The position numbers were made by a program, and so were the translations under genes. Positions 48,301-56,830 of a stretch of 64,000 bases of DNA are shown here, in pieces (position 1 is the stretch's first letter; each line of letters begins with the position of its first letter). The notes beneath the pieces are model-generated. The model did not search any database, had not been told where the DNA came from, and saw only the letters and a program-made list of their open reading frames with translations. Source of the DNA: Anthonomus grandis grandis (Eukaryota > Arthropoda > Insecta > Coleoptera > Curculionidae); the NCBI RefSeq assembly GCF_022605725.1, contig NC_065564.1:1798001-1862000 (forward strand). Reading direction: 5' to 3'.

Positions 48301-49935
48301 GGGATAGGGGGGCGGAGGGGTTCCAGGGGGAGTGGCCGGTAACCTCTCGCATCCGTCCTCCGTGTCCCGACCCATTAAACATTCGGGACTCGATTTGGTC
48401 CTTTGGTGTTTCTAAAATTAATGATCACCCTTTAAAACCCTGCATTCCTCCTCCTCCTCACTAATTTACTTACACCGATGGTGGTGGGGTCGTTATGTAA
48501 TGATGTGCATGTGGCCACTAGTGGGAAAAGCATTTGTTTCTCGCAAGAGTTTGGTAAGTCGTGGGTGGTGTGGTGGGGTGGACGGGGTGGTAATGGCGGT
48601 GGTTGATCGGGGTGGTGGTGGTGATAATGGCCGGCACTTACCCCCGAATTGACCTCGTTTGATAAAAATGATAAATTGATGTCCGATGGGGTTGTTGTTG
48701 TTTTGTTTCTTCTTGGCAGTGGGGGAGGTTCGTCTGGCATCCTGATTGGGGACAGGGTGTGTCTTACCTCGGACAAGTTATCCTGAAGGATTCTCAGGTT
48801 TTTTTCCGCTTTCGCTAATTCAAGACGTTTCTTCTCATTAAAGCCATCCTCAGATCGTAATTTGTTTAAGTGCAGCTGCTCTTTTTCTATCATCAGGCGA
48901 TAGTATTGCTCCTTTTCTTGTTGCAGTTGGTGTTGCTTGGCATTCTATAATTAAACAAATTAAAAAAAACAAGTTAATTAATTAAAACTCAAATTTAGTA
49001 CATCAACTGGCACTGGAGCAGTGATTTTGGTACTTGATGGAAGACTATTGGGTCTGGCCATGCGTAATGGGGAGCTGCTCTGTTGTACCGTCAGTACCAC
49101 TTGGGGCTGAGCCTTAATTAAGGCCACCACCTCCGTATGGGTGGAATGTTTTACATTTTTCCCATTCACATGGATTATTTTATCTCCTGCATGTAATCCG
49201 GCCTTTTCGGCAGGACCTCCTACCATAAAAACACTTCAGTTACCCCACAATCATTTGTTTTTTTACACCGTTTTTTTTACCTTCTTTCACACTTTGCACA
49301 TAAACCGGATTATCCCCGGAAACTTTCATGCCATAACCGTCATTGTCACGGGTGACAACCACCCTTACAACATTCGGTAAGCTGTGCTGATAGTCTTTAA
49401 GGGAGGGGGAGCGATTGGAGCTTCCTATGGGGCTTGAGACGGGTGAGGACCAACCTCCTGGACTTCCATTACCACTATAAGTTTTAGAAAATTACTTCAG
49501 AGGAAAATTAGAGTATCTGAAGCATTTTTTTATGAGCAATTTGATATGCTATACTTTCTTGTAGCCCCAATAGGTCTCAAGTTACACGGGATCAATTAAA
49601 ATCATAAAATTAAGGAAACTTTTAGGCATAACTTGAGACCTATTCAACATATTCTCAAACTACTTTCACCCAAATGTAGGGGATATTTAGGGGATCAAAT
49701 GGGGGCCTAGAAGGATTTTCTGGGTGCAAATTGTGTTATTAGGGAGGGGTCACTTGTGTTAAATGGTTAATTAAGCAAAGCCTTTCCCTGTTAATAAATG
49801 CATCAACTACATAAGACTTTTGGCCCATTCTAATATGACTTACGAAGGCGGTCTCGTCGTCGAATGACTATTAAAATTATTATTATTATTGTTATTATTC
49901 ATATTGGAGGACGATGTTGTTTGTTGGCCATTCAT
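27315..49935 (-). CDS. RhoGEF2: RhoGEF2 / PDZ-RhoGEF (ARHGEF11/12-type), long isoform about 1637 aa
   Basis: Rho guanine nucleotide exchange factor linking G-alpha12/13 signals to Rho1 at the cell cortex. Exons: 49935-49844, 49474-49281, 49219-~49002, 48944-48474, 48411-48211, 48013-47723, 47673-47461, 47403-47149, 47098-46987, 46755-46588, 46526-46467, 31731-31542, 31482-31341, 31280-31206, 31141-30957, 30896-30663, 30580-30419, 30354-29857, 29057-28970, 28896-28640, 28583-28392, 28334-28147, 27863-27648, 27588-27418, 27356-27315. Order: Asn-rich start, PDZ (VVVTRDNDGYGMKVSG), linker, RGS-like (LLFYLLTDLYKEGNAKEMRK), C1 zinc motif (HHFVAQQYHTVKLCNYC), DH (ELISTESNHVRMLKVLY to YEMQRLTRYPLL), PH, coiled-coil tail. 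The 31482 exon needs one G fewer in a G8 run to keep frame. The end of exon 3 is uncertain, and there are further 5' ends at 41.5 and 36.8 kb. Confidence 0.9.
29058..29835. repeat. tandem array, family B, filling a RhoGEF2 PH-domain intron
   Basis: Four to five B units (CTGAAAGTTTCATCCTTTTA, GGTCTCATCAGTCAAAAGTT) run from the acceptor at 29058 to about 20 bases from the donor at 29856. The acceptor itself lies in a B unit: on the minus strand GAAACTTGTAG|G corresponds to GAAACTTTCAGG of a typical unit. Confidence 0.88.
31847..31948. mobile_element. small terminal-inverted-repeat element G, copy 1
   Basis: The left end reads CTGTCAATCCAACTTCGCTT and the right end AAGCGAAGTTCAATTAACAG, a nearly perfect inverted repeat of about 23 bp around a 55-bp centre. 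Further copies lie at 32915-33019 and 37669-37739, with decayed ends near 38691 and 41925. It is MITE-like in size and structure; no target-site duplication is clear. Confidence 0.65.
32070..32785. repeat. decayed family A units
   Basis: Four diverged A units (TTTGGTACCATTGGCAAA, CTGAGATATA, GTCAACTTTG) spaced about 180-190 bp apart within the RhoGEF2 intron 31732-35648. Confidence 0.8.
32915..33019. mobile_element. terminal-inverted-repeat element G, copy 2
   Basis: Same ends as copy 1 (left CTGTCACTTCAACTTCGCTT, right AAGCGAAGTTCAATTAACAG). The flanks of copies 1 and 2 match as well on both sides, so both lie in a direct duplication of about 1.07 kb. Confidence 0.62.
33105..35465. repeat. 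tandem array, family A (about 199-bp unit, about 12 copies)
   Basis: TTAATTTGGTACCACTGGAA recurs at 199-bp steps (GGTACC at about 33417, 33616, 33815). It is a third A sub-family, marked by GGATGAGGATTTTCTGAAAA and CGATCGAGATTTTTTACCGA. It lies in the RhoGEF2 intron between 35649 and 31731. Confidence 0.95.
35649..35899 (-). CDS. RhoGEF2: RhoGEF2 alternative 5' module, second exon
   Basis: Acceptor TTTCAG|T at 35900, donor AAAG|GTAAAA at 35649, open in the phase set by the preceding exon (phase 2 in, phase 1 out). It encodes a basic Ser-rich stretch (KSSSAINLSLLRTRRAK) and ends WLHLNK plus one G, which fits the exon at 31731. It cannot be placed in frame behind the C1-domain exons, so it belongs to an isoform starting at 36.8 kb. 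Confidence 0.65.
35975..36793 (-). CDS. RhoGEF2: RhoGEF2 alternative first coding exon (basic, low-complexity N-terminus)
   Basis: ATG at 36762 opens a 262-codon frame, starting MWSKQAVVDPRANNR, to a donor ATCAG|GTAACA at 35975 (phase 2). A possible acceptor CCCAACAG|T at 36794 would link it to a noncoding exon at 38.57-38.42 kb. The peptide is Lys/Asn/Ser-rich and lacks a known domain, with motifs such as KRYSDSFVI and RRLSDLFRS that look like phosphorylation targets. A transcript from here would lack PDZ, RGS-like and C1 domains but keep DH-PH. It could also be a nested gene; phase compatibility argues for RhoGEF2. Confidence 0.62.
37020..37600. repeat. foldback element cluster, copies 2 and 3
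   Basis: The arms 37180-37275 and 37308-37395 form a near-perfect hairpin whose stems carry GGGGTGGGTGGGGGG and its complement. A further half copy follows at 37490-37570. The flanking block ending TTAGATTAGATATGAAAAAC is also at 480-500 in the opposite orientation, showing one element family in both places. Confidence 0.75.
37669..37739. mobile_element. terminal-inverted-repeat element G, copy 3 (short)
   Basis: The left end CTGTTAATCAAACTTCGCT and right end CCAAGCGAAGTTTAATTGAC match the ends of copies 1 and 2 with a shorter centre. Positions 37750-38400 are AT-rich with no recognised feature. Confidence 0.5.
38415..38600 (-). promoter_or_regulatory. TATA promoter and noncoding first exon on the minus strand
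   Basis: TATATATA at 38593-38600 (read on the minus strand) is followed about 30 bases on by a possible initiator, then an exon-like stretch ending CCTATA|GTGAGTG at 38415. It lies upstream of the 36.8-kb alternative exon and could be its promoter. No coding frame is required. Confidence 0.45.
39130..39263 (+). ncRNA. putative plus-strand (antisense) transcript, first exon
   Basis: An arthropod-type core promoter is visible: initiator TTCAGTA with A at 39130, and CGAACGGTCAAC starting at +18, matching 8 of 12 positions of the MTE motif. Donors follow at 39198 (TTTTTA|GTGAGT) and 39263 (ACCAAG|GTAGGC). A well-formed plus-strand acceptor lies at 45706. It would run antisense through RhoGEF2 intron arrays. 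No coding potential is convincing. Confidence 0.4.
39340..40930. repeat. tandem array, family C (about 155-bp dimeric unit, about 10 copies)
   Basis: Each unit consists of two related halves: ACGTTTCTAAATCATATTTT, GACATCTTCAAGAGTGTCCC and then ACGTTTCTAAATTAAATTTG, GGCATCTTCAGGATATTCC, separated by long T runs. The ACAACGTTTCTAAATCAT block recurs near 40036, 40191, 40347, 40501 and 40657. It is unrelated in sequence to A and B. Downstream, 40930-41450 has no recognised gene. Confidence 0.93.
41463..41574 (-). CDS. RhoGEF2: RhoGEF2 alternative first coding exon (short, basic)
   Basis: ATG at 41574 reads MDPPGEEKCPNNSSGG and continues KRSSSFKKLLKLPAWATTS to a donor TCAG|GTCAGT at 41463, leaving one G (phase 1). 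This fits the common exon at 31731. An ATG four bases upstream is in another frame and meets a stop. Upstream on the minus strand are GAGAG runs and an ATATAAA box (about 41660-41670). A product would lack PDZ, RGS-like and C1. A separate nested gene is the alternative. Confidence 0.55.
41975..45480. repeat. tandem array, family D (about 171-bp unit, about 20 copies)
   Basis: AATAATGTATCTACATAAAT recurs at 171-172-bp steps (TCTACAT at 42369, 42541, 42712). Other unit blocks are TTTGCCCAAATTAATCACAA, ATAACTTCCTTAATTTTCCA and TGGATTTTTTTGAAAATTAG. Some neighbouring dimers (near 43150-43500 and 43650-43920) are near-identical, pointing to recent duplication. It lies in the RhoGEF2 long intron. 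Confidence 0.95.
45682..45790 (+). other. plus-strand splice acceptor with possible 4-base microexon or recursive splice site
   Basis: TACTAAT (branch-point consensus, 45682), a T tract and CAG ending at 45706 form a strong acceptor on the plus strand, followed by ATCG and then GTAAGT. It could be the second exon of the 39.1-kb antisense transcript, a microexon, or a recursive splice site. The GC-rich DNA up to about 45830 shows no coding frame. Confidence 0.35.
46245..46430. other. GC-rich island in RhoGEF2 intron
   Basis: GC-rich stretch containing GGCGTCGCGATGC (46305-46317), one mismatch from the palindrome upstream of two Slo2 first exons. Possibly another internal promoter; no coding exon was identified. 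The preceding 45840-46240 is AT-rich and unassigned. Confidence 0.3.
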
Positions 49936-50094
49936 TAGTAGAAAATTTAACACCACAATAATTTAATTAAGCGAAAAACCGTCGCGAACGCAAATTTATT
50001 GGCATGGTGGCCCGCGAGCACACCGGACACGGTCACTAGCGAGTTTTTCCTACGATTTTTCTATTGTTTTCCCATGTATTGAGTCACAAAAGCC

Positions 50095-50126
<32 letters not shown>

Positions 50127-50315
50127 GAGGAAAATATTTTCGGTCCAACAAGTGTCACTTGTCAGCCATCTTGGACCTCTTGTTTTTTGACAGCCTGTCA
50201 AGTTTTATAATAATAGTCGCGTCGATTCAGTAGAGAGGGCGGCACGTGCAAAAATGTTTCGGCGGGGCGCCCCTAGGTAGCGCTACAAGTAAATAAAGTG
50301 TAATTGGTTCAGTGG

Positions 50316-50374
50316 AGATGGCGCCAGTTGTTTAAATGTGACGTGTGTTCAGTGAAACGGTCCTAGATGGCGCC
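50316..50374. promoter_or_regulatory. paired CTCF-like AGATGGCGCC motifs upstream of RhoGEF2
   Basis: AGATGGCGCC occurs at 50316-50325 and 50365-50374, each preceded by a GTTCAGTG initiator-like word. The core matches the AGATGGCGC type of insect CTCF sites. They lie about 400 bases upstream of the RhoGEF2 ATG. The remaining 50380-51320 is AT-rich without a recognised gene. Confidence 0.45.
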
Positions 50375-51323
50375 ACAGTAAGTAGTGAAGGAATTTGAAA
50401 TATATTTTAGGTATAAGGGTTATTTATTTAAATTATAAGGGTTAATTAGTGCCGGAATTTTAGGTTGTGATGTAAGGAATATTAGTGAGTTATACGCTCA
50501 CATAAGCCCAATATACAATGTGTGTAAGGATATTTAATTAATTGTAAATGTAGATGTAATTTTTAAGAAAAATTGTTCTTGCAATTATTATTATTAGGTT
50601 TAGAAAAAAATTTTATAAAGATTTTTTAATGCTTAATTATTGTTTTATCTTGCAATAATTTTTTTTTCAGTATTGAAAAATTCCAATTTTTTGAAATTTT
50701 TCAGCTCAATATTTGTACTATTTTCAAAAAATCTCCTATAACATCCTTAATATGCAATTTAGAGCAAAAAGGTATTCTAGCTAATTTTTGAGAACCCTCA
50801 CATAGAATCTAATCCAGCAGAAAAAACCCCAATTTTCTTTATAATTGCTAAGAAAATTTGGAAAATATGTAAATGGGTTTTTTGGATTTTTCTTGAAAAC
50901 TTCGATACATAAAATTCTAAAATATTTTGTAAATGGTAGATCTTCTCAGGCCCAACAACTTTTGTTAAAATGATTTTTCTCTCAGCTTCACAGATTTGCC
51001 ACAAAAAAATAAAAACCATTTTTCAACAAATTTTCCTGGGGTACCCCCTTCAAAATTTGCGTCAAAAATCGATTTTTTTAAATTCTTATTTTTGGTCTCC
51101 AAAAGTAATTTACAGCATTTCTAACACGTTTTCCTCCCTTGAAGCATGTTCTATGCAGCATTTTGAGTGAGTTAGGGCTGGTTTTGAGGTCAATTTCTTT
51201 CTGAGTATATTATCCTTTTTAGGGACAATGGAAAGGGAATGGGAATTTAATAAAAAGCTGAAGGTGTTAATTAAAAACCAAACAAAAGGTTTATTGCAAA
51301 ACAAAATACTTTTCTTTATAATT

Positions 51324-51643
51324 TCATCCATAATTTGGGTGGACTACTGGGGACTCCTCCACATTCAAGTCATGTGCTAAAATTGTCCGGAACAACCTGA
51401 TGCCTCCCACCATAACGAAGTAATTAAACACACCCAAGACAATCAATAAGACAAGGGCAATTAAATCTAATTATGGTCGGTTAAGGTGCAAAAAACAAAA
51501 AAAAAGTTGAATAACTCAAAAATTATTAAAAAAAAAAAAAGGATACGAAACATGTTTCTTTCCCATTTCTCCACCATGTATAATTCGGTTACTAGTAAAT
51601 ACCTCATGTACCAATAGCCGATTTTCTTCTTGATTTGGTCCAT
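51324..51643 (-). CDS. serine palmitoyltransferase small subunit (ssSPT-like), 79 aa
   Basis: Small ER membrane activator of serine palmitoyltransferase, the first enzyme of sphingolipid synthesis. Exon 1 is 51643-51547 (ends TTTC|GTATCC, phase 1), exon 2 is 51466-51324; total 240 nt. The N-terminal motif YLLVTELYMVEKWERNMF matches the family signature YLLVTALYMLEPWER, followed by a hydrophobic segment (HLIALVLLIVLGVFNYFVM) encoded by exon 2. Human ssSPTa is 71 residues, so length fits. It sits between RhoGEF2 and ERR on the same strand. An AGATGGCGCC motif (51785-51794) lies about 140 bases upstream of the ATG. Confidence 0.85.
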
Positions 51644-51784
51644 GGTTTGTCTTAGTTTACTTTATTCGCCTTGTTTGGACCACTTCTTACTTACAAAGTG
51701 AGGTTAAGTGATGATTTTTCAATTGTCCATAGAGCGTCATCTTTTTTTACACTCGCTGTTTGGTAGTTGCTCTTTAAGATTAAT

Positions 51785-51794
51785 AGATGGCGCC
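51785..51794. promoter_or_regulatory. CTCF-like motif upstream of ssSPT
   Basis: AGATGGCGCC, identical to the two copies at 50.3 kb. Just to the right, 51820-52110, lie decayed family A units (GGTACCATTAG, CTCAAGATATGACTGTTCAA). Confidence 0.4.
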
Positions 51795-51814
51795 AAAAGG
51801 TTTGAATTTTCATC

Positions 51815-52115
51815 ATGGCCAACTTTGGGATTTTTTACCCGCGAAAACTGTTCAAATTTAAATAGAATTTGATTATTTTGGGTTTCTTCAATGGAATCTC
51901 CATTTTTTGTTTTTGCAAAGGTTCAAAGTTGGATATTCTGGGAAAAATTGACTCATAGGGAGGAGGGTTAAGTTTGGAATTGTTTTTCAGGAAAACCGTT
52001 GACTTTCAAATAACTCCTACAATTGTTCTAAATTATTTAGAACCTTTTGAATCCTTTGGTACCATTAGAAAGGTCATTGGACTGATATTTCTCAAGATAT
52101 GACTGTTCAAATTTC
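51815..52115. repeat. decayed family A units between ssSPT and ERR
   Basis: Two weak A units (CCAACTTTGGGATTTTTTAC; TTTGGTACCATTAGAAAGGT) show that the family also lies outside introns. A G homopolymer of about 13 bases sits at 52190-52202. Positions 52120-52390 otherwise hold the ERR 3' flank. Confidence 0.6.
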
Positions 52116-52395
52116 TTCTACACCATTATCAAATAAAAATGCAGTTTCCATTATTAAATTTATATTTACAACTATAAAATATACATGTCGGGGGGGGGGG
52201 GGCGAACAAACACTTTTCTTATTGTCAAAACACCCACACTTAAAAAAATCACATGAATTGCTTAATATAAGTAGTCATTATTATTCTAACCTCGATTTCT
52301 CATTTAATACACAACAACAACGAAAAAATAAATGAATTCACAACCTGAACGACCCGTATTTAAGCCTCCCTCTTTCCCACTCCCTCCCTCTATGG

Positions 52396-54066
52396 CTACC
52401 GATTATTGGAGGCCTCCAACATTTCCAGAAACAATTTGTTCATCGTCACCAGATCCCGACTGTGGACGTCGGACCAGAATTTCCGCACCGTCTGATCCGC
52501 TTGTCTCAGAGCGGGGAGGCACAGCATAATCTGCTGGATCTGGGTCAGGCAATTATTCGGTCTGAAATTTTTTTTTTTTTCAATTTATGTTTTTGAGGAA
52601 AATTGAGTGTATGAACCACCTCAATATGCTTATGGCATCCGACATGGCCCCCAAAATCCCATCCCTGAACTTCTTCAAACTCTGATATTCGTCCAGTTTC
52701 ACGTCGGAATTGGTGAGCACCAGAGCCTTGAGCAGGTAGTACTCCTCCTTGTTTATGGCCAAAGACTCCAAACGTTCCACAATATGGGAACACTACGAGA
52801 GAATTCCTTTAAAGAAACAAAAGAATCCATAAAACAAAACACTCCTCCTTACGGTCTGGTATAACTCGATGGCCCCGCAGTCCTTCGATTGTTTCTCGTC
52901 CATGGTGAAGTCCATGGCGAACTTCAACCGGCCCAAACTGCTCAACGGCAAACTGCGATACGCCAAAGTTAAAGTCAAAATTTCCGCCCAAGTGCTCTGC
53001 AAAAGCCTCATCTGGTCGTTCAAGGACAAATCTGAAAAACCTGCCAATTCCGGAATAAATAATAATCAATAGTTAACGAGTCAATTGATTGTTGGCTACC
53101 AGGTATTTGCTTGGCCCACCCAATAATCCCCACCAACTCCCGATCGTACAAGTCGCTCAAAATCGCCAGGGTGCGATGCTTGGAACCCTCCAAGGTCGTG
53201 TTGATTTCCAAGCAGTCCGGCTCGCAAGCAACTAACGCTTCCAGCATTTTTATATCTGGAAATCGACCAATTTTTCTTTTCAAACCCTCACCGCCCTCTC
53301 GTATTCTCTAATAACCCTCACCCTCCAATAACACGTGAGGCTTCAAGGCCGTCACCACCTGAACCTGATAAGGACTGTCGGGGTTCCGTCGATACTTTTG
53401 CCGGCCCCCCCTCACCCTGTCCAGCCGCACTCCCTCCTTCAACATCCCGGAACGTAAACATTTCCGGAAGCGACAGGCCTGACACGCCTTCCGTCGTCTT
53501 TTGTTAATCTCGCAGTCCCCGGAGGCGGGACACGTGTACTCAATGTTGCCCTGGATGGTGCGTTTGAAAAAGGCCTTGCAGGCCTCGCAGGAGGCCACGC
53601 CGTAGTGGAAACCGGAGGCGAAGTCCCCGCAAACGAGGCACAGCCTCCGGGGCGAGTCGTCTTCCGGTTTCACGTCCAACTGAAGAGAAGAATTTTTTAT
53701 CGATTATTTATTTATTAAACAGTTGAAGAACTGTGTTGACCACCTCATTGTGCCCGGAATCTGTGTGTGGTTGAGTGGTTGATGAGCAGTACTGTCTCTC
53801 GGGGCTCACCGGGGATCTATGGGATATTTTCATCATTTCGTACGTATCGTGGTACTCCAGGCCCTAATATAAGAAAAACCTCCTGTTTATTAGAGAAGTA
53901 AAGAGTTTTTTTTGTGAAAAGTTACATCAGATGATTGTATGATGTTTTCGCTTATGATTGGTTGCTGTGTGGTAGTGGTGGGTGAATACAGGTCGCTATT
54001 GGACGGCGAACAGTCCGGAAACGTGTCCAGTTCCTTTTTTATCGGTAGTCCCGGGTCAGAAGACAT
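52396..54066 (-). CDS. ERR: estrogen-related receptor (ERR, NR3B), about 433 aa
   Basis: Orphan nuclear receptor, transcription factor of glycolytic and mitochondrial genes in insects. Exons: 54066-53926, 53863-53744, 53679-53322, 53255-53100, 53040-52853, 52792-52620, 52561-52396; sum 1302 nt, phases fit. The DNA-binding domain in exon 3 starts LCLVCGD, has the P-box CEACKAFFKRT, second finger C-x5-C-x9-C-x2-C, then GMLKEGVRLDRVRGGRQKY, the ERR hallmark C-terminal extension. The ligand-binding domain follows (LYDRELVGIIGWAKQIPG, LLQSTWAEILTLTLAYRSLP) and ends with the AF-2 helix KLFLEMLEA. In-frame upstream starts exist through the 9 nt before this ATG. Confidence 0.94.
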
Positions 54067-55251
54067 TATTGATACCTGCAACGCATTAAGTGCCATAATA
54101 ATTTATTATTATTGATTTCATATCGAAATCATGACCTTTTCAAACTATTTTGACGCATGTTGAGCAATAATAATTAATTCATGTTCCTTATCGTATCATT
54201 CTTTCTTTGGTTGGCGTATTATCACTATATTTAATTTATAAATAGGAAAGTTTCGGTACATGTTTTGGCTACATTACTACTACATGTCGAAATAAATGAA
54301 AAAAATCGTTTTTGGGGAAACTGTTTCCGTGGTATCCGGTGAAACAAACGAAGAACGCGCACAAATGCAAGAGCGAAAAAAAATGTTAATTTTAAAGCGG
54401 TCGACCTTGACTGAGCCTGCGTTTTATTGCTTTTTTTTTTTACTTCCATCTTTTCTTTGGGTGAGGTTCAAGTGCAAGGCCAACTGATGCACCACAGTGC
54501 AGTAAAGAGGATTTTTTTGCAAATTATTTTAAAAAAAATAATTATGATGTACCAAAACCCATAATATCATCACGCATAATTAAGATGTAAGTTTGACATC
54601 TGATTTGCATATAATAATGCAGCTTTTTCTCTTTAATAACGAAATTATCAAGTGGATCTAAATCGGGCGTACAGGCCGGCCCTGGCATATCTGATAAACG
54701 TAAGCAATGATTGGCAATGCAAAATAAATAGAGAGAGAGAAAACGAGTAAAAGCCCCTCTTGCCGCACTCCTCTTAATCCCACTCAGGAGTTGGCCTTGA
54801 CAATGAATATTTAAACGCCCACAACGTCGCAAAAATTCTTTTTTTTTTCCTTTTAAATTATTTAAAAAAAAAAAAAAAATCTTGAAGCCTTGACATGATC
54901 AAAAAGGTCGATTTTTATCACCGTTTTCTTTTAACGACCCATAGAAAACTATTCAAACAATAGAAAGTTTAATAGAAAAAATCCTGCACGACTTTAGGCT
55001 CTTGTATTGTGTGTGTGTGTTTTTTTAACCTTGAACGAAATTTGTACGTACCCACATGTCGGGCTAAATATAAAATTTAGAGCACAACAGACTCACACTG
55101 AATAGGGAAAACTGACCTGCGCCAACGTTGCACCTTAATCAACAAAATAATTTAATCTTTTATTTGTTTATTTTCCCAATCAGGGGGGGATTCCACCATT
55201 TTTTTTCACTCTCTCTCTCTCTGTCCATAATTTCAAAACAAAACCTACCAC

Positions 55252-55272
55252 GTCCTGCATCCAGCAATCCAT
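55252..55272 (-). CDS. ERR: ERR alternative upstream coding exon (7 codons)
   Basis: ATG at 55272 encodes MDCWMQD and ends GAC|GTGGTA at 55252 in phase 0. The next exon begins GTATCAATA before ATG 54066 and stays open, so the product would start MDCWMQDVSIMSSDPGL. A CT-rich stretch lies just downstream in the intron. A second option is ATG 54096 (MALNALQ), if transcription starts within the 54.1-kb region. Confidence 0.5.
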
Positions 55273-55479
55273 TTTATTTTTTCTGATTATCACAACATTC
55301 ACTCACTAGCCTTCACTGATTTTATATAATAATTAATATCACAGATTAATAAAAAAAAAAACAAATGAAAATTCATGTAACCAACAGCAGCAGGAATAGA
55401 ATTATTATACTGATGATGATTTCAAACTCTGACTGACTAGTCCTGCAACACATGGTGAATCGTGCATCGTTGCCACATG

Positions 55480-56560
55480 CTTTCCTATAAAAATCACATC
55501 AAATTTGATAATTGGCGTTGCTCTTTGACCCCATAAAATTGCCTTAAAAAAAAATTCGTCAGGGATATTCGGTTCCTAATTCAAAATATCCCTTTACATT
55601 GACATAAAGGAGTTTCTGAGGGTGTAATTCAGGGTAGAAACGTTGTTTTGAATATGTATAACTAATGGCTAATTTTTGTGTCTCAAAATACTTTTGAGCT
55701 CTTTAGAGCAATTTTCTCTCTCCAGCCATTAATTTTTGTTTAGTAGGAAAGATTTTTGATCATAACTTGGAAACCAATTAAAATATTTACACAATTTTTG
55801 ACACTAATATAAAGACATTCCTGAGGATGGATTTGACGGTAAAAACCTCATTCTGGACTAAAGTTTTTGCTAGTATATCTCACTACAGCCCACACTACTC
55901 CAATTAAAGTCAATTATAAAGGGTATAAGGCTTCTATTACCTACCCCAATAAATGTAATAGACCTAAATCTGGCAACCTGGCAGGCTCAATATCATTATT
56001 TAACATATATATATAATTTTTTTTAAGTGCATTTATATTTTATTGCTTTCATAGGCGCACAAAAATATGACTTATTAATTAATGAGAAGTTTTCGGATGC
56101 TTCTCCCTTAATAAACAAAAATTTTCTTGGCCTATACCAACTGTGTTGTGGTTTACCTTGAAATATGACAAGGGGCAGGTTCAATGCCAAGGCCAAAATC
56201 ATACAATTAATCATAATGTGAGGTAAAAAATTGGACATAACAACAATGACATCACCAACCTTGATAAATTGTTATAATGCTCAGGGAAAAATTGTTTATG
56301 GGGCACTTTTAATTATAAGGGCTCCTTTAATAAAATTATTTATAAAGTTTCTATGTTGATTAATTTTTGTCCACTCTGCTTAGCTACTTTCACCACTTAC
56401 CTAACCAGAGACACTGATGAAAATTTACCCCTTTATCTCTGTATTACCCAATCCCACGTTAAACATTGCAATATACCTTATGCAATAATTTATTTAAGAG
56501 AATATTTATAAATAATAAACAAATCTTGATTATTTATTATTTAATAATAATAATAATAGA
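55480..56560. other. AT-rich intergenic stretch, no gene seen
   Basis: Between ERR and the plus-strand dehydrogenase I find no supported coding exon, RNA gene or array. An open frame at 56023-56238 has no family resemblance. Positions 56600-56650 carry CAGCTG E-box-like palindromes and GACAG repeats that may belong to the dehydrogenase promoter. Confidence 0.4.
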
Positions 56561-56735
56561 AATATAAAAGTACTTCACCACTGAGCACACCTATGACATA
56601 TCAACAGCTGATTTTGACAGTGACAGCTTTCCGTCAGCTGTCAAGATCATATTAAAGGAATCTGTAATTTTCTTATGACAACAACATCCAAGGAATCTGT
56701 AAAATACTTTTTCAAAAGCGCCAAGGTTACGTACA

Positions 56736-56745
56736 GATGGCGCTG
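56736..56745. promoter_or_regulatory. CTCF-like motif upstream of retinol dehydrogenase-like gene
   Basis: AGATGGCGCT about 90 bases upstream of the ATG at 56831, the fourth promoter-proximal copy of this core in the right half of the window. Confidence 0.4.
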
Positions 56746-56830
56746 CATTCAATTCATGGCAATGCCTAAGGTCCTATATATTGTTTACATTCACACATTA
56801 TGACATAACCTCAAAAAAAAAAATTAGAAT

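Noticed and set aside
50798..51331. Small open frames on both strands at 50.8-51.3 kb
   Set aside because: AT-rich, overlapping, no domain or splice context.
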